Source: Curvibacter sp. (GTDB lineage Bacteria > Pseudomonadota > Gammaproteobacteria > Burkholderiales > Burkholderiaceae_C). Taken from it: a DNA stretch of 20,372 bases. Location of the stretch: the NCBI GenBank assembly GCA_003500955.1, contig DNQP01000127.1, positions 1-20,372 on the forward strand, read 5' to 3'. Of the stretch, positions 9,282 through 16,054 are shown in pieces (the first letter of the stretch is position 1; each line of letters begins with the position of its first letter). The notes under the pieces are model-generated. The model was given only the letters and a program-made list of their open reading frames with translations, was not told where the DNA came from and ran no database searches. A program made the position numbers and the translations under genes.

Positions 9282-9378
9282 TGCACCAGACCAGAAACAT
9301 TCGCAGCGAGAGATTCATTTTGGTGCGAAAAATATGCACCAAAATGGTAATTCATGTTTATCGCACCAATTCGGGGCC
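9282..9378. promoter_or_regulatory. NtrC-like binding sites upstream of glnA, including an 11-bp-arm palindrome
   Basis: Four strong half-sites resemble the NtrC consensus TGCACCA-N3-TGGTGCA: TGCACCA at 9282-9288, TGGTGCG at 9321-9327, TGCACCA at 9335-9341 (followed after three bases by TGGT, the best full site, 9335-9351), and CGCACCA at 9362-9368. Positions 9316-9326 and 9336-9346 make a perfect 11-bp inverted repeat. Site centres fall about 107-190 bases before the predicted glnA start, the usual enhancer distance. The last half-site lies inside the 3' end of the neighbouring gene. Confidence 0.65.
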
Positions 9379-10185
9379 TGTTTTCGTATCCAGCGCTTTC
9401 AGACCAGCCAGCAAATCGGCATAGGCAGCAGGCACCCGCGTGGCCTCGCCTTTCACGCCGAGCTCGATGTGGCGACCGTGCTGTGGATGGTCCACACTGG
9501 GCAGGCTGAAGACCTTGACCCCGGCATGCCGGGCCTCGATCGCCTCCATCAGCGGCGTGAGCGCGGCCTCCATGGCACCGTAGACGATGACCGACTGTTC
9601 CCGCCAGGCCTGGCGGTGAAACAGCTGGGCATAGTGCGTGTCCAGCACCCACTCGATCATGGGCCAGGCCATGACGGGAAAACCCGGCACGAAGTACACC
9701 GCGCCACGCCCACCCGGCGAAGGGCAGCTGAAGCCCGGGATCTTGTTGTAGGGATTGGGGATGATGTGCGCATCCCGCGGGAAGACGCCCATGTTGAGCC
9801 GGTGCACGTTGTCCGCACGGTCCGGCTCATAAGGCCGGCCCTGCTCGCGCGCCACATCCTGCATGCGCTCGCGGATCAGCGCTTCGGCCTGCGGGTGCAG
9901 GGCCAGGTCCACACCCAGGGCACGCGCTGCGCACTGACGCGTGTGGTCATCAGGCGTCGCGCCGATGCCACCGCAGGAAAACACCACATCGCCCGAGGCA
10001 AAGGCACGCTGCAGCGCCGCCGTGATGCGTTGCGGATCGTCGCCCACATAGTCGGCATAGGCCAGTTGCAGGCCGCGCGCTGACAGCAGCTCGATCACCC
10101 GGGGCAGGTGCTTGTCGGCCCGCTTGCCCGAGAGGATTTCGTCACCGATGATGATCAGCCCGAAGGCGGTCTGGACCTCAGACAT
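9358..10185 (-). CDS. CinA/MoeA-type molybdopterin-binding domain protein
   Basis: A 275-residue protein of the MoCF_biosynth (CinA N-terminal-like) superfamily. Motifs: LIIIGDEILSGKRADKHLPRV at the start, VGDDPQRI, and the nucleotide/pterin-binding SCGGIGATPDDHTRQ near residues 70-84, then PGFPVMAWPM. It lacks the C-terminal deamidase domain of full CinA. Stand-alone forms of this kind are usually annotated as competence/damage-inducible protein A-like; the true substrate is not known to me. ATG 10185 overlaps the upstream EI24 gene's stop by eight bases, a sign of translational coupling. Alternative in-frame starts at 10194 and 10227 would overlap further. It is the last gene of the minus-strand string. 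Confidence 0.85.
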   Translation of the reverse strand: MSEVQTAFGLIIIGDEILSGKRADKHLPRVIELLSARGLQLAYADYVGDDPQRITAALQRAFASGDVVFSCGGIGATPDDHTRQCAARALGVDLALHPQAEALIRERMQDVAREQGRPYEPDRADNVHRLNMGVFPRDAHIIPNPYNKIPGFSCPSPGGRGAVYFVPGFPVMAWPMIEWVLDTHYAQLFHRQAWREQSVIVYGAMEAALTPLMEAIEARHAGVKVFSLPSVDHPQHGRHIELGVKGEATRVPAAYADLLAGLKALDTKTGPELVR

Positions 10186-11038
10186 GGGGCGGCGCATCAA
10201 CGTCAGCCTCGGGCTCGGGCAGGACACGCACCGGCGCGGCCAGCGGCTCCTGGCGCAACGCGTCCAGGGCGGCCAGCCCGTAGTGGGTGAACCAGAGCGA
10301 GGCGAAGATGAAGACGAAGGTGTAGATCCAGATGGCCAGCGGCACCAGCAGCGGCGCCAGCACCACGGCCATGGCCCCCACGGCCCAGATCAGGCCCGGG
10401 GCTGCGCCCATGTAGCCGGCCACCACGCCGATCGCCAAGAGGGGGTAGCGATGACGCTGCATGAGCTGCTCACGCTCGGCGCGACTCGCGTGCTGGGCCA
10501 GGGCGTCGTAGGCCATCACCCGCGAGGTCAGCCAGCCCCAGATCAGCGGCGGCAGCACGATCACCAGCGGGGGAATCAGCCACAGCGGCAGGCTCAGCAG
10601 CAAGGCCAGCAGGGCCAGCAGGGCCGAACCCAGGCTCTGGCCCACGCTGCCCCAGAAGCTGCCGCCCCGCGCCTCGACCAGCTGCGGAAATCGGCGTGCG
10701 GCGACCCGTTGGACCACCGCGGGCGTGACCAGCCAGGCCACCGCCAGCAGCGACAGGAGGATGACCAGCGGCAGCACCAGCATGATCAGCAGCAGGGGAT
10801 CGAGCACGGTACGCAGATGGCCCAGGGACACGCTCTCGAGCCAGCGGTACAGGCTGTCGAGCAAGGCCCAATCGCTGAGCCAGCTGCGCAGGCCGACCAG
10901 GGCATCGTCCCAGAAGAGCCAGAACAGGCCCCCGGTCAGGGACACCACCAGCAGCAGTGGCAGCAGGGACAGCAGGATCACGCGCGGCTGCAGGCAGTAG
11001 GCCAGCGCGCGCCAGAAGGAATCGAGAAGAAGGCCCAT
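10178..11038 (-). CDS. EI24-domain inner-membrane protein
   Basis: A 286-residue polytopic membrane protein resembling the EI24/CysZ-like family. After a short N-terminal segment (MGLLLDSFWRALAYCLQPRVI) there are hydrophobic stretches at about 25-48, 80-120, 155-190 and 220-260, separated by charged loops such as QRVAARRFPQLVEARGG and QHASRAEREQLMQRHRYP. CysZ imports sulfate, but membership in the wider EI24 group does not by itself give a substrate. The start at ATG 11038 is chosen because it matches the family N-terminus; ATG 11050 is an alternative. It lies 38 bases after the hydroxylase gene and overlaps the next gene. Confidence 0.8.
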   Translation of the reverse strand: MGLLLDSFWRALAYCLQPRVILLSLLPLLLVVSLTGGLFWLFWDDALVGLRSWLSDWALLDSLYRWLESVSLGHLRTVLDPLLLIMLVLPLVILLSLLAVAWLVTPAVVQRVAARRFPQLVEARGGSFWGSVGQSLGSALLALLALLLSLPLWLIPPLVIVLPPLIWGWLTSRVMAYDALAQHASRAEREQLMQRHRYPLLAIGVVAGYMGAAPGLIWAVGAMAVVLAPLLVPLAIWIYTFVFIFASLWFTHYGLAALDALRQEPLAAPVRVLPEPEADVDAPPHV

Positions 11039-11076
11039 GCCAGCAAGCATACCTTGCGACGCACTGCCGCGTGCTG

Positions 11077-12030
11077 TCAGGCGCGCCCCGCCAGGCGTTT
11101 CAAACCCAGCCACTGCTGGGCCCAGAAACCGCGACCATATTCGCGCCCCTGCTCCACCTGGTCGCGGATGCCGGTCGGGTCGTAGCGCTGCTCGAAGTTG
11201 GCACTGCCAAACAGCATGTCCCACCAGGGCAGCAGCACGCCGAAGTTGCAGCCACCCAGCTTCAGGCCCGGCGTCTCATGCCCGATCCCGATGCTGTGAT
11301 GCCGCCGGTGAAAGCGCGGGCTGATCCACAGGCGCTCCCCCCAGCGGCCAAACCACAGCCGCAGATTGGCGTGCTGCAGGCTCTCGCTGAGCTGGGTGAT
11401 GGCCACGATGGCGACGAACTGGCCCGGCGCCACGCCGATGAACTGCGCCACGGTCACCAGCAGCAGGTCGCGGATCAGGTCGTCGAGCAGGTGGTTGCGG
11501 TTGTCGCTCCACATCGTCATCTGGCGCTGCGAATGGTGCAGCGCGTGCAGGCGCCACCACCACTCGACACTGTGCTGCCCGCGATGCAGCCAATAGTCGA
11601 AGAAGTCCATGGCCACGAGGTAGATCAGCAGGCTCACGAGGGGCAGGTCGGTCACCCCCGGCCAGAGCTGGTCGAGGTGGAAGGTCGGCAGACCCAGCAC
11701 ACGCAGCTGGCCGATCAGGTCGTCCAGCACCGGCATGAGCGTGAAGAAGAGCGCGAGACGGAACAGTCCCAGACGATGGATCAGGGTGTAGATCACATCC
11801 ACCCGGATCGCGGGTCGGTCGCTTACAGTCTCCACCGGCCGCCAACGCTGCAGCGGGGCGATGACTGCCAGCATGACGGCCAGCTGAAGCAGGCCGACGA
11901 GCAGCCAGCCGGTGCCGCTGTAGGCATCTTCCAGCCGGTTGCCCAGCCCGACCGCGAACGCCAGCGGCTGCACCAGGGTCTCGAACAGCCACTGGTGCGC
12001 CGCGTCGAATGCATCGACAAAGTAGTCCAT
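11077..12030 (-). CDS. Sterol desaturase / fatty acid hydroxylase family membrane enzyme
   Basis: A di-iron, membrane-bound oxygenase of the fatty-acid-hydroxylase superfamily. The 317-residue protein has hydrophobic helices at about 40-62, 78-112 and 130-148, and the full histidine cluster: HRGQH (149-153), HALHH (162-166), NRNH (His180), QHAN (His220) and HRRHH (241-245). These eight-plus histidines bind the two irons. Bacterial members oxidise lipids, carotenoids or hopanoid-like molecules, and the substrate cannot be told here. The first ATG, 12030, lies six bases after the deacetylase stop. Neighbouring exported and membrane genes suggest a role in the cell envelope. Confidence 0.9.
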   Translation of the reverse strand: MDYFVDAFDAAHQWLFETLVQPLAFAVGLGNRLEDAYSGTGWLLVGLLQLAVMLAVIAPLQRWRPVETVSDRPAIRVDVIYTLIHRLGLFRLALFFTLMPVLDDLIGQLRVLGLPTFHLDQLWPGVTDLPLVSLLIYLVAMDFFDYWLHRGQHSVEWWWRLHALHHSQRQMTMWSDNRNHLLDDLIRDLLLVTVAQFIGVAPGQFVAIVAITQLSESLQHANLRLWFGRWGERLWISPRFHRRHHSIGIGHETPGLKLGGCNFGVLLPWWDMLFGSANFEQRYDPTGIRDQVEQGREYGRGFWAQQWLGLKRLAGRA

Positions 12031-12036
12031 GGCGGA

Positions 12037-12843
12037 TTATTTCCTTGCCGGCGCGCGTCGTGCGATCCAGTCGCGATAGTCCGGATGCTCGCGCAGGGTC
12101 TGAAAACAGAAGCCGCGCGCCTTCAGTCCCTGGATCAGCGGCTCCAGCACGGCCGGTGCCCAGGGATCGCGGCGCGCCCAGATGCCCAGATGGGCCATGA
12201 GCACATCGCCGGGGCGGATGTCGCGCAGGGCCCTCTTGAGCAAAGCCTCGTTGGGATAGGTCTCACTCGCAAGCTCGTCGCCCAGGAAACCGGCCTGTGC
12301 CCAGCCCACGTGCTCATACCCGCAGGCACGGGCCGCAGCCAGCAGGGCGGGCGAGGTCTTGCCACCCGGGGCCCGGTACAGAGGCAGGGGTGTGCGGCCC
12401 GTGTGCTCCCGCAGCCGCTCACTCGCCGCGTCGATCTCGGCACAGTACTGGGCCGCGGTCCAGATCCGGTCCTGGCCGGCTTGAGGCCCGGCAGACGCGC
12501 GCACACGGAACCGCATGCTGCCGTCGGGCTGCGGCAGATCGGCACGCCAGTAGACATGGTCCAGGGTATGGGAAGCGAACTCATGGCCTTCGGCGGCGCG
12601 TGCGCGCCACCAGGACGCCCAGTGCGTGCCCAGGCTGCCATCGCCCACGCGCGTACGCTCGTCCGCGGCGAAGAAGGTCACACGCACCTCCTGGCGGCGC
12701 AGCACCTCGGCGACCAGCTCGGCCACGCCCATGTGACCGGTGTCGAAGGTCAGGTACACCGGCTTGGCACAGTCCTGTGCCCGCAACGCCCCCGCCGCGA
12801 GCACAAGGGCCAGCAGCAAGCCGAAGCTACTGGCGCGGCGCAT
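12037..12843 (-). CDS. Exported NodB-type polysaccharide deacetylase with altered metal motif
   Basis: A 268-residue protein with a signal peptide (about 1-22, ending ALRA) and a NodB homology domain. Motif 1 reads LTFDTGH (Asp34, Thr35) instead of the usual TFDDG. Motif 2 is HTLDH (His92, His96), motif 3 YRAPGG (157-161) and the last motif LMAHLG (His218). In studied carbohydrate esterase 4 enzymes the second Asp of motif 1 together with the two motif-2 histidines binds the metal, so Thr35 may weaken or change metal use. The ATG at 12843 overlaps the propeller gene's end by 17 bases; an upstream frame start at 12882 would lose the clean signal. Substrate unknown, acts outside the inner membrane. 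Confidence 0.87.
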   Translation of the reverse strand: MRRASSFGLLLALVLAAGALRAQDCAKPVYLTFDTGHMGVAELVAEVLRRQEVRVTFFAADERTRVGDGSLGTHWASWWRARAAEGHEFASHTLDHVYWRADLPQPDGSMRFRVRASAGPQAGQDRIWTAAQYCAEIDAASERLREHTGRTPLPLYRAPGGKTSPALLAAARACGYEHVGWAQAGFLGDELASETYPNEALLKRALRDIRPGDVLMAHLGIWARRDPWAPAVLEPLIQGLKARGFCFQTLREHPDYRDWIARRAPARK

Positions 12844-13810
12844 GGTCCAGCGTCCAGACCCCGTGCGGGGATTTGCCCACACGCACCTGCCGTACGACCT
12901 GGCGCGTGGTGGTGTCGATCACGCTGAGCTTCTGGGCCCAGCGCGAGGAGAGCAGGATGTAGCGACCGTCGGCCGTCAGGTCCATGCAGTCCGGGCCGCC
13001 CGGGCCGGGGTACTGATCCACGACCGACATGGCCTTGAAGTCGATCTTGCTGATGGTGTTGGCCACGCGGTTGCTCACCAGCACATGCCGGCGATCTCCC
13101 ACGGCACGAAAAGCGTGCGCGCCCTTGCCCGTGGGGATGAGTTGCACCGAGGCCGGTACCGGCATGGCCAGGTCGAACACCTCCACGCTGTCACCTCCGG
13201 TCAGACCGACCAGCAGGAAGCGGTCATCCGGTGTGCCGAAGACGTCGGCCGGCATGGGACCGGTCTTGACACGCCAGAGCTGCCGCTGCGTGGCCAGGTC
13301 GAAGGCCACCAGCTCGTCGCTGTCTTGCATGGTCACGAAGGCGGTGGTGCTCTTGCTGTCGATCCAGATGTGGCTGGGCGTGCGGCTCGTGGGGATACGC
13401 TTGGCCAGCGTCAGGTCCTGTCCGTTCCAGCGGTAGATGTCGACGTGGTTGAGCCGGTTGGCCGCGGTCACGAACCATTGCATATCCGGCGAGAACCGCA
13501 GGTGATAAGGGTCGAGGATGCCGCGGACCGTGCGCTGCACCTCGGCGGTGCGCGGATCGACGAAGGTCAGGCTGTCGCTGAAGGCATTGGCGATGATCAG
13601 CGACTTTTCGTCTGGCGTCAGGTAGAGGTGGTGCGGCTCCTTGCCCGTGTGAAAACGCTTGATCTCCTTCCAGCTCACCGGGTCGATCACACTGACGTCG
13701 GCGTCCTTGGAGTTGAGCACGAAGACGGGAGCCGGCTGCGGTTGGGCACGGACCGCGGCGGCCATCAAGGCCAGCCACACGAGGCAGACGCGGGACAAGG
13801 ACAGGCGCAT
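12827..13810 (-). CDS. Exported YVTN-type beta-propeller protein
   Basis: A 327-residue protein with a signal peptide (about 1-22, ending AVRA) and six or seven repeated blades, each with a pattern such as VSVIDPVSWKEIKRFHTGKEPHHLYLTPDEKSL, LTFVDPRTAEVQRTV and LSVIDTTTRQVVRQV. This is the YVTN/lactonase-like propeller class. No catalytic residues can be assigned, so it may be a binding or scaffold protein in the periplasm rather than an enzyme. The start has no obvious Shine-Dalgarno. It is the first gene of the five-gene minus-strand string, and its last codons overlap the deacetylase start, tying the two products together. Confidence 0.85.
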   Translation of the reverse strand: MRLSLSRVCLVWLALMAAAVRAQPQPAPVFVLNSKDADVSVIDPVSWKEIKRFHTGKEPHHLYLTPDEKSLIIANAFSDSLTFVDPRTAEVQRTVRGILDPYHLRFSPDMQWFVTAANRLNHVDIYRWNGQDLTLAKRIPTSRTPSHIWIDSKSTTAFVTMQDSDELVAFDLATQRQLWRVKTGPMPADVFGTPDDRFLLVGLTGGDSVEVFDLAMPVPASVQLIPTGKGAHAFRAVGDRRHVLVSNRVANTISKIDFKAMSVVDQYPGPGGPDCMDLTADGRYILLSSRWAQKLSVIDTTTRQVVRQVRVGKSPHGVWTLDHAPRQ

Positions 13811-13899
13811 GGAGAGCTAGAAATAAGGGACCAGCTAGTGTAGCGGCCGCCGATGAGCCGACAGCCGCTGCGGACTTGCGCCAGCGCAAGGACGAACGA

Positions 13900-14640
13900 T
13901 CAGACGCCCAGCAACGCCAGGTCCTGCGCCCGCAGCCAGCGCCACTGTCCCACGGCGAGGTCCGGCGGCAAGCGCAGTCCACCGATCTGTGAGCGATGCA
14001 GGGCTTCGACCCGGTTACCGGCTGCGGCGACCATGCGTTTGACCTGGTGGTACTTGCCGCCGGTCAGCGTCATGCGCAGGTGCAGCGGGTCGTCAAGCTC
14101 GCAGGCGGCCGCCCGCACCGGGCGCGGATCGTCATCGAGCACCACGCCCGCCAGCAACTTGGCGCACAGGCCGGCATCGGCCGGGTGCTTGAGCGTGACC
14201 TCGTAGACCTTGGGCACATCGCGCTTGGGGGAGGCCAGGCGATGGATGAGCTGCCCGTCATCGGTGAGCAGCAGCAGTCCGGTGGTGTCCTGGTCCAGAC
14301 GGCCGACGGCCTGCACGCCCTGTACGGCCCCCTTGTTCGGCCGCTGGCGCAAGGGCGCAGGCAGCAGGGTGTAGACGCTGGGCCAGGCCGAAGGCTTCTG
14401 CGAGCATTCGATGCCGGCCGGCTTGTGCAGCATGATGCACGCGCGTACGTGGCACACCCAGTCCAGTCCCTGTACGCGCAGGCACAGCCCTTCGGGCTCG
14501 AACTCGGTGCCGGCATCGACGCAAGGCTGCCACTCATCGGTGGCCGCAGAGCGCACCAGCACATGCCCCAGCTGGATCAGCCCGGCACAGACCCGGCGTG
14601 TGCCAAAACCCTGGGCAAAAAGAATGTCCTGTAGCTGCAT
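13900..14640 (-). CDS. rsuA: 16S rRNA pseudouridine synthase, RsuA-like
   Basis: Isomerises a uridine in ribosomal RNA (in E. coli RsuA, U516 of 16S rRNA). The 246-residue protein has an N-terminal S4-like RNA-binding segment (about 1-58), the start of the catalytic fold at MLHKPAGIECS, the active-site motif VGRLDQDTTGLLLLTDDG with Asp116, KVYEVTL, and a C-terminal TGGKYHQVKRMVAAAGNRVEALHRSQIGGL, which is closer to RsuA than to RluB or RluF. The start is ATG 14640 rather than a TTG at 14670 because the S4 segment begins at once. No clear Shine-Dalgarno is seen. RluE-type specificity is not ruled out. Confidence 0.88.
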   Translation of the reverse strand: MQLQDILFAQGFGTRRVCAGLIQLGHVLVRSAATDEWQPCVDAGTEFEPEGLCLRVQGLDWVCHVRACIMLHKPAGIECSQKPSAWPSVYTLLPAPLRQRPNKGAVQGVQAVGRLDQDTTGLLLLTDDGQLIHRLASPKRDVPKVYEVTLKHPADAGLCAKLLAGVVLDDDPRPVRAAACELDDPLHLRMTLTGGKYHQVKRMVAAAGNRVEALHRSQIGGLRLPPDLAVGQWRWLRAQDLALLGV

Positions 14641-14795
14641 GGTGTGTTGTTCTTGTTCAGCCTTGTCCAAGACGCCTTCCCATGAATATGGGGGGAGCGT
14701 GGCGGATCCGCCGCTTGAAACGGCAATCAGGCAGGTTTTCCGTGCAAAAGTTCATCCACAAGCCCCTTCGCTCTGCTCCAACTTCACCGTTTTTG

Positions 14796-14824
14796 TTCAC
14801 CATTGAGGCCGAGAACCTTACACT
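14796..14824 (+). promoter_or_regulatory. Candidate promoter for the DUF2726-like gene
   Basis: TTCACC (14796-14801) and TACACT (14819-14824) are spaced by 17 bases, each four of six matches to the sigma-70 consensus, in a locally AT-rich stretch 26 bases before the start codon. This is a weak call based on spacing and composition only. Confidence 0.35.
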
Positions 14825-14849
14825 TTTTACAAACAACAAAGTGCTACTT

Positions 14850-15587
14850 ATGAACGGGTATGCAGGGTGGATGATAGTCGCAGGCCTCATGGTCGTGAGT
14901 GGCGCACTCGGTGCGTACGCTTACGCCATGCACCTGAAAAAGCAGGACATGGCCAAGCGGCGCATCCCGCGCAAATGGCCGTTGGCGGTGCGAGCCATGG
15001 CCAACAGCCGCGAGAAGCTGGTCTGGCGCTGGATGATGCGCGCCTTCTCGGATCACCACGTCATGATCAAGCTGCCCGTGACACGCTTCACCATGCCCCA
15101 GGTGAAGGAAGAAGGACAGCACTGGTTCCAGATCCTCAGCGGCGTGTACTGCACCTTCACGGTCTGCAATGCCGACGGCCATGTCATCGGCTGCGTCGAC
15201 GTGCCGGGCCCGCAAGGCCTGTCGCTGAGCAACCAGACGCTCAAACACACCCTGCTCTCACAATGCAACGTGCGCTACTGGGTGGTCGATCCCGATCACC
15301 TGCCCAGCCTGAGCACCATCCGCGCTGCCTTCCTGGGTGAGCAGGCCGTTCTCAAGGAAGAACTGGAACGCGTGCGCACCGAGACCGAGTTCAACCAGAC
15401 CCGCGCCAACCTCAAGGCCGCACTTTCACGCCAGCGCAATGCACAACCCAGCGACTTCGCGCGTCTGGACGCCCTGCTGTCGGCCGATCCGCACAGCCAC
15501 GAAGCCTACGAAAGCCACCTCTCCACGACCTGGAAGCACGACTCTTTCGTGGCACCGCTGGACAGCCGCTCTGGCGAGTTGCGCTGA
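14850..15587 (+). CDS. Membrane-anchored protein, DUF2726-like, function unknown
   Basis: A 245-residue protein with one N-terminal membrane segment (about 5-28, WMIVAGLMVVSGALGAYAYA), a basic stretch (KKQDMAKRRIPRKW), and a soluble domain at about 70-160. That domain (LPVTRFTMP ... CTFTVCNADGHVIGCVDVPG ... LKHTLLSQCNVRYWVV) follows the pattern of DUF2726, a PD-(D/E)XK-like fold, but the acidic residues normally expected at the catalytic places are replaced. A Leu/Glu/Arg-rich helix (about 165-200) and a polar tail follow. I assign it only by pattern. ATG 14850 is preferred as it precedes the membrane helix; ATG 14871 is possible. Divergent from the RsuA-like gene and convergent with ssrA. 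Confidence 0.72.
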   Translation: MNGYAGWMIVAGLMVVSGALGAYAYAMHLKKQDMAKRRIPRKWPLAVRAMANSREKLVWRWMMRAFSDHHVMIKLPVTRFTMPQVKEEGQHWFQILSGVYCTFTVCNADGHVIGCVDVPGPQGLSLSNQTLKHTLLSQCNVRYWVVDPDHLPSLSTIRAAFLGEQAVLKEELERVRTETEFNQTRANLKAALSRQRNAQPSDFARLDALLSADPHSHEAYESHLSTTWKHDSFVAPLDSRSGELR

Positions 15588-15609
15588 AGGCCATCCCGAC
15601 GGGCAAGAA

Positions 15610-15637
15610 AAAACCCGGCTGTCGCCAGCCGGGTTTT
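15610..15637 (-). terminator. ssrA terminator (probably bidirectional)
   Basis: A perfect 11-bp stem (AAAACCCGGCT at 15610-15620, complement at 15627-15637) with a six-base loop. On the minus strand it continues into TTTTTTCTT just 8 bases after the mature tmRNA 3' end; on the plus strand it is followed by GCTT after four Ts and can also end the DUF2726-like gene. Confidence 0.88.
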
Positions 15638-15644
15638 GCTTAGG

Positions 15645-16017
15645 TGGTGGAGCTGGGGGGATTTGAACCCCCGTCCGCGAGCCTTTTTCGTACAGTTCTA
15701 CATGTGTAGTCGTCTGATTTGTGTCTCGCCCGATGCGTCGCGCAGCGACACGCTACGCATCAGACCAGTGCCCTATTTTCTCGTCCGCACCCAAGGCACC
15801 CGGGCGCAGACCAGCCAATATAAGTTCCCTTGCAGCCGGGAGGCTTACGCCCCCTTGCCCAGCCTATCGGCCAACTGTTGCAAGGCTCACCGAATTAAGC
15901 GGCGAGTGCGAAACGTTCGTCGTTTGCAGTTAGTTTTTTTCTGCGGTTTTACGAGGTAACAGAACCTCGACATGCCCTGCCACGCGTCCGAACCCACGTC
16001 GAAACCAGTGCAGCCCC
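15645..16017 (-). ncRNA. ssrA: Transfer-messenger RNA (tmRNA, one-piece)
   Basis: Rescues stalled ribosomes by acting as tRNA-Ala and then as a short message for a degradation tag, with SmpB. On the minus strand the 373-base RNA starts GGGGCTG and ends CAGCTCCACCA; these ends pair as the acceptor stem and the CCA is encoded. The 3' domain has the T-arm GGGGGTTCAAATCCCCC. The tag reading frame is at 15895-15927. The length and single-piece layout fit betaproteobacteria. The gene begins 13 bases after gph and ends at a strong terminator. Confidence 0.97.
15895..15927 (-). other. tmRNA tag-peptide reading frame
   Basis: Inside the tmRNA, codons GCA AAC GAC GAA CGT TTC GCA CTC GCC GCT TAA encode ANDERFALAA. 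With the alanine carried by tmRNA the full tag is AANDERFALAA, compared with AANDENYALAA in E. coli. The C-terminal LAA needed for ClpXP recognition is present. Confidence 0.95.
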
Positions 16018-16027
16018 TGAGGTACGT

Positions 16028-16054
16028 ATTTTAGGCTGCAATCAGCAATTGCAA
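16028..16054 (-). promoter_or_regulatory. Candidate ssrA promoter overlapping the gph stop
   Basis: On the minus strand TTGCAA (16054-16049), 15 bases, then TAAAAT (16033-16028). The gph stop codon TAA forms the first half of the -10 element. The spacer is two bases short of ideal, so read-through from gph plus RNA processing is an alternative source of tmRNA. Confidence 0.4.

Noticed and set aside
9316..9346. Palindrome as terminator of the CinA-like gene
   Set aside because: There is no T-run after the stem on the minus strand, and the half-sites match NtrC better.
10957..12927. 656-codon plus-strand frame over the hydroxylase and deacetylase genes
   Set aside because: It is Gln/His/Arg-rich and spans several minus-strand genes with complete motifs.
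15636..15959. Short plus-strand frame across the tmRNA
   Set aside because: The region is a complete tmRNA on the other strand; its 3' domain gives the frame by chance.
15600..16020. Integration of a mobile element at the tmRNA 3' end
   Set aside because: tmRNA 3' ends are common integration sites, but here a terminator and an ordinary gene follow; no integrase and no second copy of the 3' end are visible.
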